In this document: positions 25,238 through 33,930 of the stretch, piece after piece
Layout of the letters: every line of letters begins with the position of its first letter
Position numbering within the stretch: position 1 is the stretch's first letter
Source of the DNA: Gammaproteobacteria bacterium
Lineage (GTDB): Bacteria > Pseudomonadota > Gammaproteobacteria > Competibacterales > Competibacteraceae
Direction of reading: 5' to 3'
Length of the DNA: 64,000 nucleotides
Assembly (NCBI GenBank): GCA_024235135.1
Contig: JACKMZ010000001.1
Coordinates: 372,001 to 436,000, forward strand
The notes under the pieces: generated by a model
Seen by the model: only the letters and a program-made list of their open reading frames with translations
What the model was told of the DNA's origin: nothing
Databases searched by the model: none
Program-made: the position numbers and the translations under genes

Positions 25238-26002
25238 TCAAAAGCTGCGCGGCAGTTTTTTTTGAATGACCATGGCGCCATTTTTTAATGTGATAAAACC
25301 GTCCGCCATGAGTCCACGGATGATCTTTCCAACCATTTCGCGGGATGCTCCGACCATATTGGCCAGGCTTTGTTGACTTAAGCGTCCGACAATCAGCTCG
25401 CCATCCTTCTCTTTCGCCAAGCTTTCCAGAGTCGCGGTGACCCTCCCGCAGACGTCCAGCAAGGCCAGATTCTTGACGTTTTCGGTCAATATTCGGATCT
25501 GCCACAAAGCCGCTACCAACAGCCTGCTCAGCAATTGGGGGTTTTCCTGTAGGCAGCGGTCAAAACCGGGTTTGGATACCACACATAACTTGGATGGTTC
25601 CAAGGTGATGACCGAGGTGACGCGGCGATGGCCGTCGAGCGGGGTGATGTCCCCAAAAAACTCGCCGGCCCCCTGTAGGGTTAAGGTGACTTGCTTGCCT
25701 TGTTCGTCGCTCACGAAAACCCGCACGTGTCCTTTTAGAATCAAGAAAAAATCATCGTTAGCGGAACCTTCGGCGACTACGATGCAGTTTTTCGGATACC
25801 GGCATAAATTGCCATAATTGCTTAGCAATTCGATTTCCTTTTGGGAAAGCATGAGGGGTTTATTCGTCCCAAATTCTGTAGACTTCCTATCAGACTCATC
25901 AATGTGTCCGAATGGAGAGAGCGATGAATTACGTGATTTCCATGAAATATGAGGTGGTCGCTGAGATGCGATTAACGATGAGGTATTAGGTTTTGATGAC
26001 AT
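25238..26002 (-). CDS. Crp/Fnr family transcriptional regulator
   Basis: 254 residues. A polar N-terminal extension of about 50 residues precedes a cyclic-nucleotide-binding fold (NCIVVAEGSANDDFFLILKG, GEFFGDITPLDGHRRVTSVI) and a C-terminal winged helix-turn-helix (RLSQQSLANMVGASREMVGK). The Fnr pattern of N-terminal cysteines is absent, and the phosphate-cassette segment GEFFGDITPLDGHRR departs from the CRP consensus GELGLF-x-RSA, so the ligand is unknown; Clp- or Vfr-like proteins are alternatives. A start at Met51 (25852) would give the standard length, so the extension may not be translated. Base composition is more AT-rich than most of the window. Confidence 0.85.
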   Translation of the reverse strand: MSSKPNTSSLIASQRPPHISWKSRNSSLSPFGHIDESDRKSTEFGTNKPLMLSQKEIELLSNYGNLCRYPKNCIVVAEGSANDDFFLILKGHVRVFVSDEQGKQVTLTLQGAGEFFGDITPLDGHRRVTSVITLEPSKLCVVSKPGFDRCLQENPQLLSRLLVAALWQIRILTENVKNLALLDVCGRVTATLESLAKEKDGELIVGRLSQQSLANMVGASREMVGKIIRGLMADGFITLKNGAMVIQKKLPRSF

Positions 26003-26860
26003 GTCAACGGTTCCGAATTTTTTATGTCAAAATATGAGACTATTACGGACTGGTTTACTCTTTCATCAAAGAGCCAGATGATGACGTAATAGCATTTTTT
26101 TTGTTTGTAGAAGCATTCAGTGGGAATGCAATCTGCTGGTTGGTGCTAGTCGTAAATCCATGGATACGGAAGAAGTGCTTGAGTACTTCACCTTGCTGCG
26201 TGACGCTCCGTGCCTTGGGTGGTCCTGCGCCTGCGTGCGGGGAAGTTCTGTATCCAGCGTTCGTCCCGAGGCCACCCAGTTTATTTGCGTTGCTTGCCAC
26301 CATTTTGATGGCTCTTACGAGCGTTGTTATGGTTTATGGGCAACCGCTTAAAAGCGACTCCATTTCGAAGCACTGATTTAAACGGTTTTCAATTTGCGGT
26401 GGATACCGCTTATGGGATTATCCTCTTGGAGCGCCATGCAATTGACTCCTGTACGCCGTGGAAATAGAGCAATTCGATAAATCATGGGTCAGTTCTTGAG
26501 CGTTACTCATCGGTATGGCGATTGGGTTCATATCATCCTTCCGGAAGCCCTAATCCATTGCCCTATTCTGGAACGGTATCAGAAAACATCAACCGTGCTT
26601 TGCCAGTCAATGCGGCAAATCAATTTTTATTGTGACCACTCATTGATAGGGGTTTGAGGTTAAAAAATCTAATGTGAAATGGGTCCCTAATAACCATAGG
26701 GATTTAAAAATACCTATTACAATTCATAATTATTATGTGAGAGAGGGCTATGCTCTTTAGGGGAAAGCGGTCAGTGCACATCTTTGAGCAATGGTCGGTC
26801 AGCGGCAATTATTGCGTGCTGGGGCCTGTCATGGGTATGAGTATGGGTCAGTCTCATCCG
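26003..26860. other. Long gene-poor intergenic region
   Basis: About 900 bases upstream of miaB carry no reading frame I can support. Two overlapping open frames on opposite strands (26055-26303 minus, 26101-26376 plus) show no domain and no ribosome site. Composition is more AT-rich than the flanks. Small hairpins are CTCTTT-CATC-AAAGAG (26058-26073), embedded in a CTGG/CCAG outer pair, and TCCCTA/TAGGGA (26684-26702). It may be decayed DNA, a repeat, or hold an unrecognised small RNA. Confidence 0.5.
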
Positions 26861-26869
26861 TGCTACACT
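26861..26869 (+). promoter_or_regulatory. Candidate extended -10 promoter for miaB
   Basis: TGCTACACT at 26861-26869 fits the extended -10 form TGn-TAnnnT and lies 30 bases before the miaB ATG. I see no good -35, which an extended -10 does not strictly need. Confidence 0.4.
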
Positions 26870-26898
26870 AATCCGCACGAATCGTAGTTGTTGCGCCC

Positions 26899-28260
26899 AT
26901 GCCACGTAAACTTTATATCAAGACCCACGGTTGCCAGATGAATGAGTACGACTCCGCCAAAATGGTGGACGTGCTCGGTCATTCGCATGATCTGGAATTG
27001 ACCGACGATCCGACACAGGCCGATGTCTTGCTGTTAAATACCTGTTCGATTCGGGAAAAAGCTCAGGAAAAGGTTTTCTCGCAGCTGGGACTGTGGCGCC
27101 GGATCAAGGAAAAGCGGCCCGCTGTGGTGATCGGCGTTGGTGGTTGCGTGGCCAGTCAGGAAGGCGAATCATTGCGCGAACGCGCTCCGTTTGTGGATAT
27201 GGTCTTCGGCCCGCAAACCCTGCATCGTTTGCCGGCCATGCTGGAGCAAGTGCAAAAGCATCGGACCCCGGTCGTGGACATCTCGTTTCCCGAGATTGAA
27301 AAATTCGATAGCCTGCCGGAACCTCGCGCGGAAGGGCCTACGGCTTTCGTCTCGGTCATGGAGGGTTGCAGCAAATACTGTACGTTCTGCGTGGTCCCCT
27401 ACACGCGCGGTGAGGAAGTCAGCCGTCCCTTCGACGATGTGATCGCCGAAGTCGCCGTGCTGGCGGAACAGGGCGTGCGGGAAATCACCTTGCTGGGTCA
27501 GAACGTCAATGCCTATCGTGGTCTCCAGCATGACGGCGAAACGGCTGATCTGGCACTGCTGATCCACTACATCGCGGCCATTGACGGCATTGAGCGTATC
27601 CGGTATACCACCTCCCACCCGGTAGAGTTTTCCGAACGTCTGATCCAGACTTACGCTGAAGTGCCACAACTGGTCAATCATCTGCATCTCCCGGTGCAAA
27701 GCGGTTCCGATCGTATTCTCGCGCTGATGAAGCGCGGTCATACCGTGCTGGAGTACAAATCCAAGGTGCGTCGTTTGCGCGCCATCCGCCCGGGTCTCAG
27801 TTTGTCGTCGGATTTCATCGTGGGTTTTCCCGGTGAAACCGAAGCCGATTTCGAGGCCACCTTGCGTTTGATCGAGGAACTGGATTTCGATCAAAGCTTC
27901 AGTTTCATTTACAGCCCTCGTCCCGGAACTCCCGCCGCCGATTTGCCGGATGAAACGCCCCTGGAGGTCAAGAAGCAGCGCCTGGCTGGCTTACAGGCGT
28001 TGATCGAACAGGGGGCGCGAAAGACCAGCCGGAACATGGTTGGCACCGTGCAGCGCGTGCTGGTCGATAAGCCCTCGCGTAAGGACCCACGGCTGCTATC
28101 CGGACGCACGGAGAATAATCGTGTCGTGAATTTCGCCGGTTCTCGGCGATTGTTCGGACATTTCGTGGACGTGTCGATCACCGAGGCGCTGCCCAATTCC
28201 TTGCGGGGCGAAATGCTGGCTTGCCCGGAATTGGGAATCGACGCATCCGCACTCGCCTGA
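26899..28260 (+). CDS. miaB: tRNA-2-methylthio-N6-dimethylallyladenosine synthase
   Basis: 453 residues. The N-terminal UPF0004 domain binds one [4Fe-4S] cluster through Cys12, Cys49 and Cys83. The radical-SAM cluster motif is Cys157-x3-Cys161-x2-Cys164 (GCSKYCTFC). A TRAM domain closes the protein. It adds the methylthio group to i6A37 of tRNAs. The order miaB-phoH-ybeY-ybeX-lnt downstream is a conserved gammaproteobacterial operon. Confidence 0.97.
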   Translation: MPRKLYIKTHGCQMNEYDSAKMVDVLGHSHDLELTDDPTQADVLLLNTCSIREKAQEKVFSQLGLWRRIKEKRPAVVIGVGGCVASQEGESLRERAPFVDMVFGPQTLHRLPAMLEQVQKHRTPVVDISFPEIEKFDSLPEPRAEGPTAFVSVMEGCSKYCTFCVVPYTRGEEVSRPFDDVIAEVAVLAEQGVREITLLGQNVNAYRGLQHDGETADLALLIHYIAAIDGIERIRYTTSHPVEFSERLIQTYAEVPQLVNHLHLPVQSGSDRILALMKRGHTVLEYKSKVRRLRAIRPGLSLSSDFIVGFPGETEADFEATLRLIEELDFDQSFSFIYSPRPGTPAADLPDETPLEVKKQRLAGLQALIEQGARKTSRNMVGTVQRVLVDKPSRKDPRLLSGRTENNRVVNFAGSRRLFGHFVDVSITEALPNSLRGEMLACPELGIDASALA

Positions 28261-28287
28261 CCTGTTGATGGTGCGCAATCACCCACT

Positions 28288-29250
28288 GTGACTCAGCAAG
28301 CGCAAGAACTCCTGCTCGAACCCGTAGATAATCTCCGACTCGCTAATCTATGCGGCCAACTGGATGAGCATCTGCGTCAGATCGAACGTCGGCTAGGCGT
28401 GGAAATCAGCAATCGCGGCAATCACTTTCGAGTCAGTGGCGAACCCGGCGCCGTCAGTGCCGCCGTGAACGTGGTCGAGGATCTCTACCGCAGTACCCGT
28501 GAGGAACCGTTGACGCCGGCTCGCGTCCACCTGTTCCTGCAGGATGCGGGAATAGCCGAGCCGCCCGCGGCAGCCGACCCGGATCTCGTCATCCGCGCCC
28601 ATCGCAGTTTGATTCGTGGACGCGGTCCCAATCAAATTTCCTACATCGCGAATATTCGCAAGCACGACATCAATTTTGGCGTCGGCCCCGCGGGCACCGG
28701 CAAGACCTATTTAGCGGTCGCTTGCGCTGTGGAAGCCTTGGAGCGGGATCAGGTGCGGCGTTTGGTATTGGTGCGCCCGGCGGTGGAAGCCGGCGAACGG
28801 CTGGGTTTCCTGCCGGGTGATCTGGCACAGAAAATCGATCCGTATCTGCGCCCGCTGTATGACGCGCTTTATGAAATGCTGGGATTCGAGCGGGTCGCCA
28901 AGCTCACGGAACGCCATGTGATAGAAATCGCGCCACTGGCTTTCATGCGGGGCCGGACTTTGAACGACGCTTTCATCATCCTCGACGAGGGACAGAACAC
29001 CACCGTCGAACAGATGAAGATGTTCCTGACCCGCATCGGTTTTGGTTCCAAGGCCGTGGTCACCGGCGACATCACCCAGGTGGACCTGCCGCGCAACGCG
29101 CAATCGGGATTGCGCCACGCTCTGGAAGTGCTAAGAGGCGTGGAGGGCATCACCATGACCCTGTTCAATGCTCGCGATGTCGTGCGCCATCCCCTGGTGC
29201 AGCGCATCGTCAGTGCCTATGAGCGCCATCAATCGGATGAAGTGACATGA
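28288..29250 (+). CDS. ybeZ: PhoH-like ATPase (YbeZ)
   Basis: 320 residues from a GTG. The Walker A motif GPAGTGKT spans residues 133-140, and the Walker B region FIILDEGQNTT follows near residue 230. The N-terminal part has a KH-like segment. In E. coli YbeZ works with the RNase YbeY in ribosome maturation and quality control. It overlaps ybeY by four bases, which fits a joint function. Confidence 0.93.
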   Translation: MTQQAQELLLEPVDNLRLANLCGQLDEHLRQIERRLGVEISNRGNHFRVSGEPGAVSAAVNVVEDLYRSTREEPLTPARVHLFLQDAGIAEPPAAADPDLVIRAHRSLIRGRGPNQISYIANIRKHDINFGVGPAGTGKTYLAVACAVEALERDQVRRLVLVRPAVEAGERLGFLPGDLAQKIDPYLRPLYDALYEMLGFERVAKLTERHVIEIAPLAFMRGRTLNDAFIILDEGQNTTVEQMKMFLTRIGFGSKAVVTGDITQVDLPRNAQSGLRHALEVLRGVEGITMTLFNARDVVRHPLVQRIVSAYERHQSDEVT

Positions 29251-29717
29251 ACCTGGAACTTGATGTGCAAATCGCGTTGGACAGTCCCGGACTGCCAGAC
29301 GATCGGCAACTGCACCGCTGGGCCACCGCGGCTCTGGCGGGAGGTTGTCGGGAACAAGCCACGGAACTGGTGATACGAATGGTCAACGAGGTCGAGAGCG
29401 AGGCGCTCAATACCACCTATCGCCACAAACAGGGTCCGACCAATGTCCTGTCCTTCCCGGCTCAGATGCCCGCCGATATTCCCGTCAACCTGTTGGGCGA
29501 CATCGTGATCTGCGCGCCTTTGGTCATGCAGGAAGCGGTTACGCAGGGCAAGCCGCCCGAAGCGCACTGGGCTCATCTGGTCGTGCATGGCGTTCTGCAT
29601 CTGCTGGGCTATGATCACGGTAATGACAGTCAAGCCCGTGATATGGAAGAGCTGGAAACCCGTATTTTGGCTGACCTGGGATACCCCGATCCTTACGGAG
29701 ATGTTATCGAATCATGA
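29247..29717 (+). CDS. ybeY: Endoribonuclease YbeY
   Basis: 156 residues. The zinc motif H3xH5xH is complete at His114, His118 and His124 (VVHGVLHLLGYDHG). The conserved region TYRHKQGPTNVLSFP precedes it. YbeY takes part in 16S rRNA 3' end processing and 70S quality control. Both ends overlap their neighbours by four bases. Confidence 0.96.
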   Translation: MNLELDVQIALDSPGLPDDRQLHRWATAALAGGCREQATELVIRMVNEVESEALNTTYRHKQGPTNVLSFPAQMPADIPVNLLGDIVICAPLVMQEAVTQGKPPEAHWAHLVVHGVLHLLGYDHGNDSQARDMEELETRILADLGYPDPYGDVIES

Positions 29718-30571
29718 AGGACGACCGATCCGACAGTAACGGTGGACACCGCTCCTGGTTGGAGAAGCTGAGTTTCGCGCTCTTGGGAGAGCCCAAGGAT
29801 CAGGATGAACTGCTGGACATGTTGCGCGACGCGCATGAGCGGCATCTCTTGGATCTCGACGCGTTGCACATGATGGAAGGTGTAATGGAAGTCTCGGAAA
29901 TGCAGGTCCGGGACGTCATGTTGCCGCGGGGTCAGATGGTGGTCGTGGAACAGGACTGGACCCTGGAGCGAGTGCTGGACGAAGTGCTGGAATCCGGGCA
30001 TTCCCGGTTTCCGGTCATCAGGGAAAATCGCGACGACATCATCGGCGTCCTGCTGGTCAAGGATCTGCTGCGTTTTCTGGCCAAAGGCAATGGCGAGTTC
30101 AACGTTCAGGAATTATTGCGTCCCGCCAAATTCATTCCCGAAAGTAAACGGCTCAATGCCCTGCTCAAGGAGTTTCGCAGTACCCGCTTGCATATGGCCA
30201 TCGTGGTGGACGAGTACGGTGGCGTGGCTGGATTGGTGACCATCGAGGACGTGTTGGAACAGATCGTCGGTGAAATTGACGACGAACACGACATCGACGA
30301 GGAGGCTCCCTTCATCCGCCTGCAGGGGGACAACAAATACCTCGTCAAGGCGCTGACGCCAGTCGAGGATTTCAACGACTATTTCAAGGCCGATCTCAGC
30401 GACGAGAAAGCCGATACCATCGGCGGCCTGGTGATGATGGAACTTGGCCGCCTTCCCAAGCGGGGCGAAGTCGCGCAATTGGGGCCTTATCGTTTCCAGG
30501 TGTTGCGGGCCGATAATCGTCGCCTGCATCTGTTGGAACTCACTCTGCGCCATGAGGCCGAAGCCGATTAA
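29714..30571 (+). CDS. ybeX: CBS-domain protein CorC/YbeX
   Basis: 285 residues. Two CBS domains (about 70-190) contain VRDVMLPRGQMVVVEQDW and HSRFPVIRENRDDIIGVLLV, with VVDEYGGVAGLVTIEDVLEQ in the second. A CorC/HlyC C-terminal domain (about 205-280) has GLVMMELGRLPKRGE. No membrane segment is seen. The family is linked to magnesium or cobalt efflux, and YbeX also affects ribosome metabolism. It lies in the usual place before lnt. Confidence 0.94.
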   Translation: MKDDRSDSNGGHRSWLEKLSFALLGEPKDQDELLDMLRDAHERHLLDLDALHMMEGVMEVSEMQVRDVMLPRGQMVVVEQDWTLERVLDEVLESGHSRFPVIRENRDDIIGVLLVKDLLRFLAKGNGEFNVQELLRPAKFIPESKRLNALLKEFRSTRLHMAIVVDEYGGVAGLVTIEDVLEQIVGEIDDEHDIDEEAPFIRLQGDNKYLVKALTPVEDFNDYFKADLSDEKADTIGGLVMMELGRLPKRGEVAQLGPYRFQVLRADNRRLHLLELTLRHEAEAD

Positions 30572-30610
30572 GCCAGCACGCGATCGGGTTTCGGATTTGG
30601 TGCAAACATC

Positions 30611-32134
30611 ATGAATTTACCGGTTTGGCGGGCTTCCGCCATAGGCGATGTCCTAGCCGTAGTCTTGGGAGCGTTGCTGCCGCTGGCGTTCGCCCCTTTC
30701 GATGTCTGGCCCCTAGCTATCCTTGGGCTGGCCGCCTTGTTCGGGTTGTGGCAAGGACAGAGCCCACGTCGCGCGGCTTGGCGCGGGGGACTGTTCGGGC
30801 TGGGCTGGTTCGGCGTCGGCATCTATTGGGTATTCATCAGTCTGCATCAGTATGGCCATGCGCCAGTCGCATTCGCCGTGTTGGCGACCTTGGCGCTGAT
30901 CCTGGCGATGGCCTTGTATCCGGCCATCATGGGTTATCTGCTGGTCCGCTGGGCACCGCGTGGCGATGGGTTGCGTTGGTTGATGGCGGCGCCCGCCTTA
31001 TGGACGGTTCTGGAATGGGTGCGTAGTTGGCTGTTCAGCGGGTTTCCCTGGATGGCCATGGGATATAGCCAGATCAGCAGCCCGCTGAGTGGTTTTGCGC
31101 CGTATTTCGGCGTGTTCGGGGTCGGTTGGGCGGTGGCCATGAGCGCCGGGCTGCTTTTGATGTTATTTCGAGCTCAGGGATGGCGGCGTCTGAGCGTGGG
31201 ACTAGGCGCAGGCGTGTTGTGGATCAGCGCATGGATGTTGGCGCAGGTCGTTTGGGTGGAGCCGGCCGGTGAGCCGCTGAGAGTCAGCTTGATTCAAGGC
31301 AATATCTCCCAGGATCGTAAATTCGAACCGGAGGAGTTGGATAACACGCTGCGGCGCTACGCTGAAATGAGCGCCCAGGTTACGCCCGACAGCGACGTGA
31401 TCATCTGGCCAGAGACGGCTATTCCGATGTTCTATGATGATGCCCGTGAATTCGTCGAGCAACTGGAAGCCTACGCGCACAGAACCGGAGTGGATTATCT
31501 GATCGGCATTCCGACGGGGTCCTGGACGACCCGTGTGTTCCAGAACAGTGTCCTCAGTTTGGGGAGTTCCCAAGGTTTTTACCACAAGCATCGGTTATTG
31601 CCTTTCGGTGAGTATCTGCCACTGCGCCAACTGTTAAGCTTTTTTCACAATCTGGTCGATATTCCGCTGGGTGATTTCACGCCGGGCGGTAAGCGGCAAA
31701 CATTATTGCGGGTCGCCGGGCAGCCGGTCGGGGTTTCGATCTGTTTCGAGGCGGTGTTCGGCAGCGAGATCCGGCGGACTTTGCCGGACGCGCGGTTCCT
31801 GGTGAACGTCAGCAACGATGCCTGGTTCGGCGAGTCGCTGGCACCATACCAACATCTGCAGATCGCCCAGATGCGCTCCCTGGAGTCCGGGCGTTACATG
31901 GCGCGCGCCACCAATACCGGCATCAGCGCCTTTATCGATTCGCATGGAAGGATCGTCAAACACAGCCCGCTGTTTCAGGCCGTGGCTTTGACCAACCCAG
32001 TGCAACCGTTGCAAGGCGCAACCCCTTACGTACGTTGGGGGGATCGTCCGGTGGTGATTCTGATGGCCCTGTTGCTGGGGTTGGCCGGATGGGTGGGGCG
32101 GCGTGGCCGCCATTCCCGGCCGACCGCTCCCTGA
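30611..32134 (+). CDS. lnt: Apolipoprotein N-acyltransferase
   Basis: 507 residues. Six or so membrane helices occupy the first 200 residues (WRASAIGDVLAVVLGALLPL, AFAPFDVWPLAILGLAALF). The nitrilase-like periplasmic domain holds the catalytic triad: Glu in IIWPETAIPMF, Lys in YHKHRLLPFGEYLP and Cys in GVSICFEAVFGS. A final helix is at the C-terminus. It adds the third acyl chain to lipoproteins, such as the two predicted in this window. It is the last gene of the miaB-lnt run. Confidence 0.96.
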   Translation: MNLPVWRASAIGDVLAVVLGALLPLAFAPFDVWPLAILGLAALFGLWQGQSPRRAAWRGGLFGLGWFGVGIYWVFISLHQYGHAPVAFAVLATLALILAMALYPAIMGYLLVRWAPRGDGLRWLMAAPALWTVLEWVRSWLFSGFPWMAMGYSQISSPLSGFAPYFGVFGVGWAVAMSAGLLLMLFRAQGWRRLSVGLGAGVLWISAWMLAQVVWVEPAGEPLRVSLIQGNISQDRKFEPEELDNTLRRYAEMSAQVTPDSDVIIWPETAIPMFYDDAREFVEQLEAYAHRTGVDYLIGIPTGSWTTRVFQNSVLSLGSSQGFYHKHRLLPFGEYLPLRQLLSFFHNLVDIPLGDFTPGGKRQTLLRVAGQPVGVSICFEAVFGSEIRRTLPDARFLVNVSNDAWFGESLAPYQHLQIAQMRSLESGRYMARATNTGISAFIDSHGRIVKHSPLFQAVALTNPVQPLQGATPYVRWGDRPVVILMALLLGLAGWVGRRGRHSRPTAP

Positions 32135-32156
32135 TCTCGTCGTGTATTCCGGAGCG

Positions 32157-32618
32157 ATGCGCCGAATCGTTGGAATCCTCGGCGGCTGTCTGGTTTTGCT
32201 CTGCCTGGGTTCCGCCGTCCTCAACGCGCAAACGGATTATCGGGAATATCGCGCTAACCGCAATCAATATCCACTGGAGCGTCAGCAGCGCGAACAGTCC
32301 TACGATTTGAAAACCCGCCAGCGACAAATCCGGTCCCGCTCGGACCAAGCCGGCCAGGGTAGCCAACAGCCGGCTTGGCGATATCAACAGGAACAACTTC
32401 GGAGCCAGATGTATCGGCAAGAACGACAGCGGCAACGCAGTTTGCCGTCAAGGCCCGAACCGATCCAGCGGCAGGACTTCCAAGGTTTTGAGAGGGAATA
32501 CAAGCGACAGGATTTGGGTTTCAAGATGCAGGATCGCCCAGTTCAACAGCCGCCGACCTTTGGACTGCCAATCTTTACGGACTTTCTTTCGGCCGACGGC
32601 GACCGCTTCAATCACTGA
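32157..32618 (+). CDS. Secreted Gln/Arg-rich protein of unknown function
   Basis: 153 residues from the ATG at 32157. A signal peptide (RRIVGILGGCLVLLCLGSAVLNAQ) precedes a very polar chain rich in Gln, Arg and Tyr (QSYDLKTRQRQ, QEQLRSQMYRQERQRQ). No domain is recognised. Low complexity suggests a disordered or coiled periplasmic protein. Upstream in-frame starts (GTG at 32142, ATG at 32103) would bury the signal sequence. It lies between lnt and cca, 22 bases after lnt. Function unknown. Confidence 0.6.
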   Translation: MRRIVGILGGCLVLLCLGSAVLNAQTDYREYRANRNQYPLERQQREQSYDLKTRQRQIRSRSDQAGQGSQQPAWRYQQEQLRSQMYRQERQRQRSLPSRPEPIQRQDFQGFEREYKRQDLGFKMQDRPVQQPPTFGLPIFTDFLSADGDRFNH

Positions 32619-32683
32619 AGTTGGAAACCGGTGTTGTCCGGATACCTTCTGATTTTGAACACAATTTAATACCACGGAATGCG

Positions 32684-33928
32684 ATGGAGATTTTTCTGGT
32701 AGGTGGCGCGGTGCGTGACGAACTTTTGGGTTTGCCCGTCAAGGAGCGGGACTGGGTCGTCGTGGGCGCGACGCCGGAAGATTTGTTGAAACGGGGATTC
32801 AAGCCGGTCGGTAAGGATTTCCCGGTGTTTCTGCATCCGGAAACGCATGAGGAATACGCGCTGGCCCGCACCGAGCGCAAGGTCGCTCCCGGTTATCACG
32901 GCTTTCATTTTCATGCTCAGCCTGATGTCAGCCTGGTGGACGATCTGGCGCGGCGCGATCTGACTATCAACGCCATGGCGCGCGATGCCGAAGGTCAGTT
33001 GTTGGACCCTTACGGTGGTTTGCGCGATCTGGAGCATCGATGCCTGCGGCACGTGTCCTCGGCCTTCGCCGAAGACCCCGTACGCATTCTGCGGCTGGCT
33101 CGCTTTGCCGCACGCTATGCGCCGCTGGGATTTCGGGTCGCAGCCGAGACCGTTGAATTGATGCGCGATATGGTCGCCAGCGGTGAAGTGGATACGCTGG
33201 TGCCCGAGCGGGTCTGGGCGGAGATGGTGCGCGCCCTGGGCACGCGGCAGCCCGCGCGCTTTATCGAAGTGTTGCGGGAATGCGGCGCCTTGGCTCGCAT
33301 CTTTCCCGAAATCGACCGATTGTTCGGCGTACCCCAACCAGCCCAATGCCACCCGGAAATCGATACCGGCGTGCACACATTGCTGTGTCTGGAGCAGGCC
33401 GTGCGCTTAGGTACGGATAGCATGGTCCGTTTCGCCGTATTGGTACACGATCTGGGCAAAGGCACGACGCCTCCCGCCGAGTGGCCCCGCCATCCCAATC
33501 ACGAGGAGCGTGGAGAGGATCTGGTCAAATCGCTGTGTCAACGACTGCGTACACCCCGTGAATATCGTGATCTGGGCGTAATGACGGCGCGTTATCACAC
33601 GCAGTGCCACCGTGCGCGGACCTTGCCTCCCGAAGCCATCGTGAAAACCTTGCAGGCGTTGGACGCCTTTCGCAAACCGCAGCGTTTCGAGCAGTTTCTA
33701 TTGGCTTGCGAAGCCGATGCCCGTGGTCGTACGGGTTTGGAGGACCGCCCTTATCCTCAGGCGGATTTCTTGCGAAACGCCTATCAGGCGGCGGTCGTAG
33801 ATGTTCGTCCGTTGCTGGAGCGGGGATTGACCGGCGCGGCGTTGGCGGAAGGTCTTCGTTTGAAGCGGGTTCAAGCTGTCGCTAAGTTGCAAGGGGATGA
33901 ATCCCCATCCGAAAACACAGCCGGCTGA
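32684..33928 (+). CDS. cca: Multifunctional CCA-adding tRNA nucleotidyltransferase
   Basis: 414 residues from the ATG at 32684 (MEIFLVGGAVRDELLGLPVK), the exact family start; upstream in-frame residues are unrelated. Class II nucleotidyltransferase motifs are VGGAVRDELLG, ERDWVVVG and RRDLTINAMA. The C-terminal HD domain has VLVHDLGKGTTP near residue 255, giving the phosphohydrolase activity of enterobacterial Cca. It builds or repairs the tRNA 3' CCA end. Confidence 0.95.
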   Translation: MEIFLVGGAVRDELLGLPVKERDWVVVGATPEDLLKRGFKPVGKDFPVFLHPETHEEYALARTERKVAPGYHGFHFHAQPDVSLVDDLARRDLTINAMARDAEGQLLDPYGGLRDLEHRCLRHVSSAFAEDPVRILRLARFAARYAPLGFRVAAETVELMRDMVASGEVDTLVPERVWAEMVRALGTRQPARFIEVLRECGALARIFPEIDRLFGVPQPAQCHPEIDTGVHTLLCLEQAVRLGTDSMVRFAVLVHDLGKGTTPPAEWPRHPNHEERGEDLVKSLCQRLRTPREYRDLGVMTARYHTQCHRARTLPPEAIVKTLQALDAFRKPQRFEQFLLACEADARGRTGLEDRPYPQADFLRNAYQAAVVDVRPLLERGLTGAALAEGLRLKRVQAVAKLQGDESPSENTAG

Positions 33929-33930
33929 AA

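Noticed and set aside
25238..26002. Fnr-type oxygen sensor
   Set aside because: The four-cysteine cluster pattern of Fnr is absent.
26055..26376. Overlapping open frames on both strands upstream of miaB
   Set aside because: They contradict each other, lack ribosome sites and show no domain. Kept only as part of an unexplained region.
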